8,164 bases of DNA from Planctomycetota bacterium (GTDB lineage: Bacteria; Planctomycetota; UBA8108; UBA1146; JAJFFE01), in assembly GCA_020425835.1 (NCBI GenBank), contig JAGQRC010000121.1:1-8164 (forward strand), in the 5' to 3' direction. The position numbers and the translations under genes were made by a program. Positions 6,484-8,164 of the stretch are shown piece after piece (the first letter of the stretch is position 1; each line of letters opens with the position of its first letter). Under the pieces are notes generated by a model. The model was not told the DNA's origin. It saw only the letters and a list, made by a program, of their open reading frames with translations, and ran no database searches.

Positions 6484-7608
6484 CTACCGCTCCTCCGCGG
6501 TGGCGGGCCCCGTCGGCGCAGCACCGTACAGCACACGCAACAGATCGAGCGAGAGACACTCCGCCCAGGCGGTGTCGTGGAACGAGATGTCTCCGTCGTT
6601 GGCGAGGATCACGATCCACTGCTTCCGCTCGGCGTCGATGAGGTCGAGACTCGAGAAGCCGCCGATGGCCCCGTGGCGCTCGATCAGGGTCGGGGCGAAG
6701 TCGGTCCCGGGGATTCGACGAGGATAGACCCAACTGCCGAGGGCGACGTAGGGGCCGGCGCCATCCTGCGGAGTGAACATGCGGGCGGTGGTGTCGGTGG
6801 TGATGAGCTCGTGATCGACCAGCGCGCGGTTCCAACGGTGGAGATCGCGAACCGTGGAGTAGAGCGCACCGGCGCCGCCCCAGTTCTCCCACCGATAGGG
6901 CGGCGTCCGCTCCCAACCCTCACCGACGCGCACGTAGTCCGACGCGAGTCGCGGGATGACCGCGTCCCGCCGCGCGATTCCGGTGTCGCGCAGGCCGAGC
7001 GGCTCCACGATACGACTCCGAACGAGCTCCTCGTACGGACGACCCGTCACCTCTTCGAGGATCGCCTGGAGAACGTGGTAGTCGGTGTTGGTGTAGCCGA
7101 ACGACGAGCCCGGCTCGAACCGAAGATCCCCGCGTGCGGTTCGCTCGAGGACCCACTCCACGCTCTCGGCGTCGTCGCTGCGGTCGAAGTAGTGTTCGAC
7201 CGGAGTCTCGGGAAGTCCGGATGAGTGCGCGAGGAGGTGGCGCACGCGGATGCGCCGTCCGGCGTCGGGCGGGAACGAGGGGAGCGCCGATCCGACCGTG
7301 GCATCGAGATCGAGTCGGCCTTGCTCGACCAGTTGCATCGTCAATACGGCCGTGAACTGCTTGGTGAGGGAGGCGATGGGATAGCGCACCGTGGGCCCGT
7401 TGGGGCACTCCCATTCCCGTACCGCGGGGCCGAAGCCACCCTCCCAGATGACCTCGCCCCGGTCGGCGACGAGCACTGCGCCGTGGAACCGTCCCGCCTC
7501 GTGCCAGGCGCGCACCGCAGCCTCCACTCGTGCCGCGGTCGGTATCGAAGGCTCCCGACCCATCTGCAGCGTCAACGAGAGCGTCACCCAGAGGAACATT
7601 CTGCCCAC
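6484..7608 (-). CDS. exported serine hydrolase, beta-lactamase/PBP4* family (PF00144)
   Basis: This 374-residue protein starts at GTG 7608; an in-frame ATG at 7599 (Met4) is an equally good start, as each has a GGAG 6-8 bases upstream. A short hydrophobic N-terminus (MFLWVTLSLTL) suggests export. The class C beta-lactamase-like fold shows the nucleophile motif SLTK (Ser80, Lys83), HLLAHSSGLPE (124-134), YTN (Tyr172 to Asn174), the cofactor-like WGGAGALYST (243-252) and the third motif near RHGAIGGF (311-318). Members include esterases, DD-peptidases and D-amino-acid hydrolases acting in the periplasm; true beta-lactamase activity is unlikely in this CubicO-like branch, and the substrate cannot be predicted. 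The third motif has Arg311-His312-Gly313 where family members usually have H-x-G. It is flanked by a hairpin upstream and a 250-base gap downstream, so it looks monocistronic. Confidence 0.9.
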   Translation of the reverse strand: MGRMFLWVTLSLTLQMGREPSIPTAARVEAAVRAWHEAGRFHGAVLVADRGEVIWEGGFGPAVREWECPNGPTVRYPIASLTKQFTAVLTMQLVEQGRLDLDATVGSALPSFPPDAGRRIRVRHLLAHSSGLPETPVEHYFDRSDDAESVEWVLERTARGDLRFEPGSSFGYTNTDYHVLQAILEEVTGRPYEELVRSRIVEPLGLRDTGIARRDAVIPRLASDYVRVGEGWERTPPYRWENWGGAGALYSTVRDLHRWNRALVDHELITTDTTARMFTPQDGAGPYVALGSWVYPRRIPGTDFAPTLIERHGAIGGFSSLDLIDAERKQWIVILANDGDISFHDTAWAECLSLDLLRVLYGAAPTGPATAEER

Positions 7609-7681
7609 TCCGATCTCCGGACCCGCGGCGTCTTCGTCGGGCGAAGGGTCGCGGATTCGACGAGATCGAGCGCCACGGACG

Positions 7682-7722
7682 GAGAGCGCCGACGACTCGA
7701 GTCCCGAGCCGTCGGCGCTCTC
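7682..7722 (-). terminator. 13-bp hairpin, probable terminator of the dockerin-like gene
   Basis: Bases 7682-7694 and 7710-7722 form a perfect 13-bp stem (outer part GAGAGCGCCGAC), continued after one mismatch by a 4-bp stem (7696-7699 with 7705-7708) and a 5-base loop. It begins 27 bases after the stop of the dockerin-like gene and about 73 bases before the hydrolase start. It lacks a T-tract on the minus strand, so it may act with other factors, or protect the mRNA 3' end. Confidence 0.55.
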
Positions 7723-7749
7723 GATGGAAGTCGGTTTCTCGTGTCCCGA

Positions 7750-8164
7750 CTACGGGCAACCCGGATTCGGATAGGGCGCCGCCGGCGGCGGGCCGTCGTT
7801 GAAGAGGAACTGCAGGCCGGCGATCGCGTCGCCCAGGTTGGTCTGGCCGTCGGCGTTCAGGTCGGCGATGTCGATCGGATTCGGCGCGGGTGTGAAGCCG
7901 AACAGGAAGCCGAGCAGTCCGATCATGTCGCCGAGGTTGACCACGTCGTCTCCGCTGAGGTCGCCGCGGACGAAGGGGTTGTCGCAGTCGGTGGTGACCA
8001 TCGAGCCGGTCGCTTCGTAGGAGAGGGTGACGATCACGTCGACCTGGTTCAGGCCGGGGGGAACCGGGATCGGGCCGACGCTGCCCTGAGCGCCGTCGAG
8101 GGAGACGGTGGCCGGACCTTGCACGAACTGTCCTTCCGGGATGTCCCCGAGGATGGTCGCCGGG
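7750..8164 (-). CDS. secreted protein with C-terminal dockerin-like calcium-binding repeats (N-terminus beyond window)
   Basis: The frame is open from the right edge to a TAG at 7750-7752, giving the last 137 residues; the true start is outside the window. The GTG at 8124 is internal, because the reading frame continues upstream of it in the same style (ATILGDIPEGQFV). The visible part begins with a strand-rich segment (VSLDGAQGSVG, then VDVIVTLSYEATG) that looks like an extracellular beta-sandwich end. Two repeats follow: DLSGDDVVNLGD at 7927-7962 and DLNADGQTNLGD at 7828-7863, each with Asp/Ser/Asn/Asp at positions 1, 3, 5 and 12 of a dockerin-type calcium loop and each followed by a helix ending in FLF. 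The tail is Pro-rich and ends in a single Cys, as in many planctomycete exported proteins. Such paired repeats usually fold together, bind calcium and act as an adhesion, anchoring or sorting module. The enzymatic or structural role of the rest is unknown. Confidence 0.85.
   Translation of the reverse strand, partial: PATILGDIPEGQFVQGPATVSLDGAQGSVGPIPVPPGLNQVDVIVTLSYEATGSMVTTDCDNPFVRGDLSGDDVVNLGDMIGLLGFLFGFTPAPNPIDIADLNADGQTNLGDAIAGLQFLFNDGPPPAAPYPNPGCP

Noticed and set aside
7632..7646. CTTCG/CGAAG stem-loop before the hydrolase start
   Set aside because: It is a 5-bp stem in a short leader with no supporting element, too weak to call.
1..8164. CRISPR array, tRNA, transposon ends or phage genes
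   Set aside because: I saw no regularly spaced repeats, tRNA-like cloverleaf, terminal inverted repeats or recombinase-like protein in reading the window on both strands.

Overview
The window is GC-rich DNA that looks bacterial and most resembles a planctomycete or a close PVC-type lineage. The clues are a secreted protein ending in two dockerin-like calcium-binding repeats and a Pro/Cys-rich tail, a Hanks-type Ser/Thr kinase with the long acidic N-terminal extension common in Planctomycetota and Acidobacteriota, and a Porin_O_P-type outer-membrane porin. The lineage call is inference, not proof. No tRNA, rRNA, transposase, phage gene, CRISPR array or toxin cassette is visible.

Layout, left to right. 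Bases 1-712 (minus) hold the N-terminal 237 residues of a Ser/Thr protein kinase whose C-terminus lies beyond the left edge. A good sigma70-like promoter sits upstream at 779-807. Bases 851-1348 (minus) encode a DinB-fold protein of a subfamily without the usual metal-binding histidines. Divergent from it, 1496-2584 (plus) encodes an exported, strand-rich, probably outer-membrane protein of unknown function. At 2675-4919 (plus) lies a tight pair: a stand-alone PTS EIIA domain (TTG start) and, 4 bases later, a ClC-type chloride transporter or channel with two C-terminal CBS domains. Converging on it, 4935-6233 (minus) encodes the Porin_O_P protein, with a strong ribosome-binding site and a 250-base leader/intergenic stretch that contains a perfect hairpin. 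Bases 6484-7608 (minus) encode an exported serine hydrolase of the beta-lactamase/PBP4* family. Bases 7750-8164 (minus) hold the C-terminal 137 residues of the dockerin-like protein, followed by a long hairpin at 7682-7722.

How the genes may work together. The clearest functional unit is the EIIA-ClC pair, where a phosphorylatable regulatory domain is co-transcribed with an anion channel or antiporter that also carries adenine-nucleotide-sensing CBS domains. The nearby anion-type porin and the second putative outer-membrane barrel would fit an envelope or ion-homeostasis neighbourhood, but they are on other transcripts and the link is only positional. The remaining genes look like independent single-gene units. 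I did not find a convincing previously undescribed multi-gene system. The EIIA-ClC coupling and the uncharacterised barrel are the best leads.
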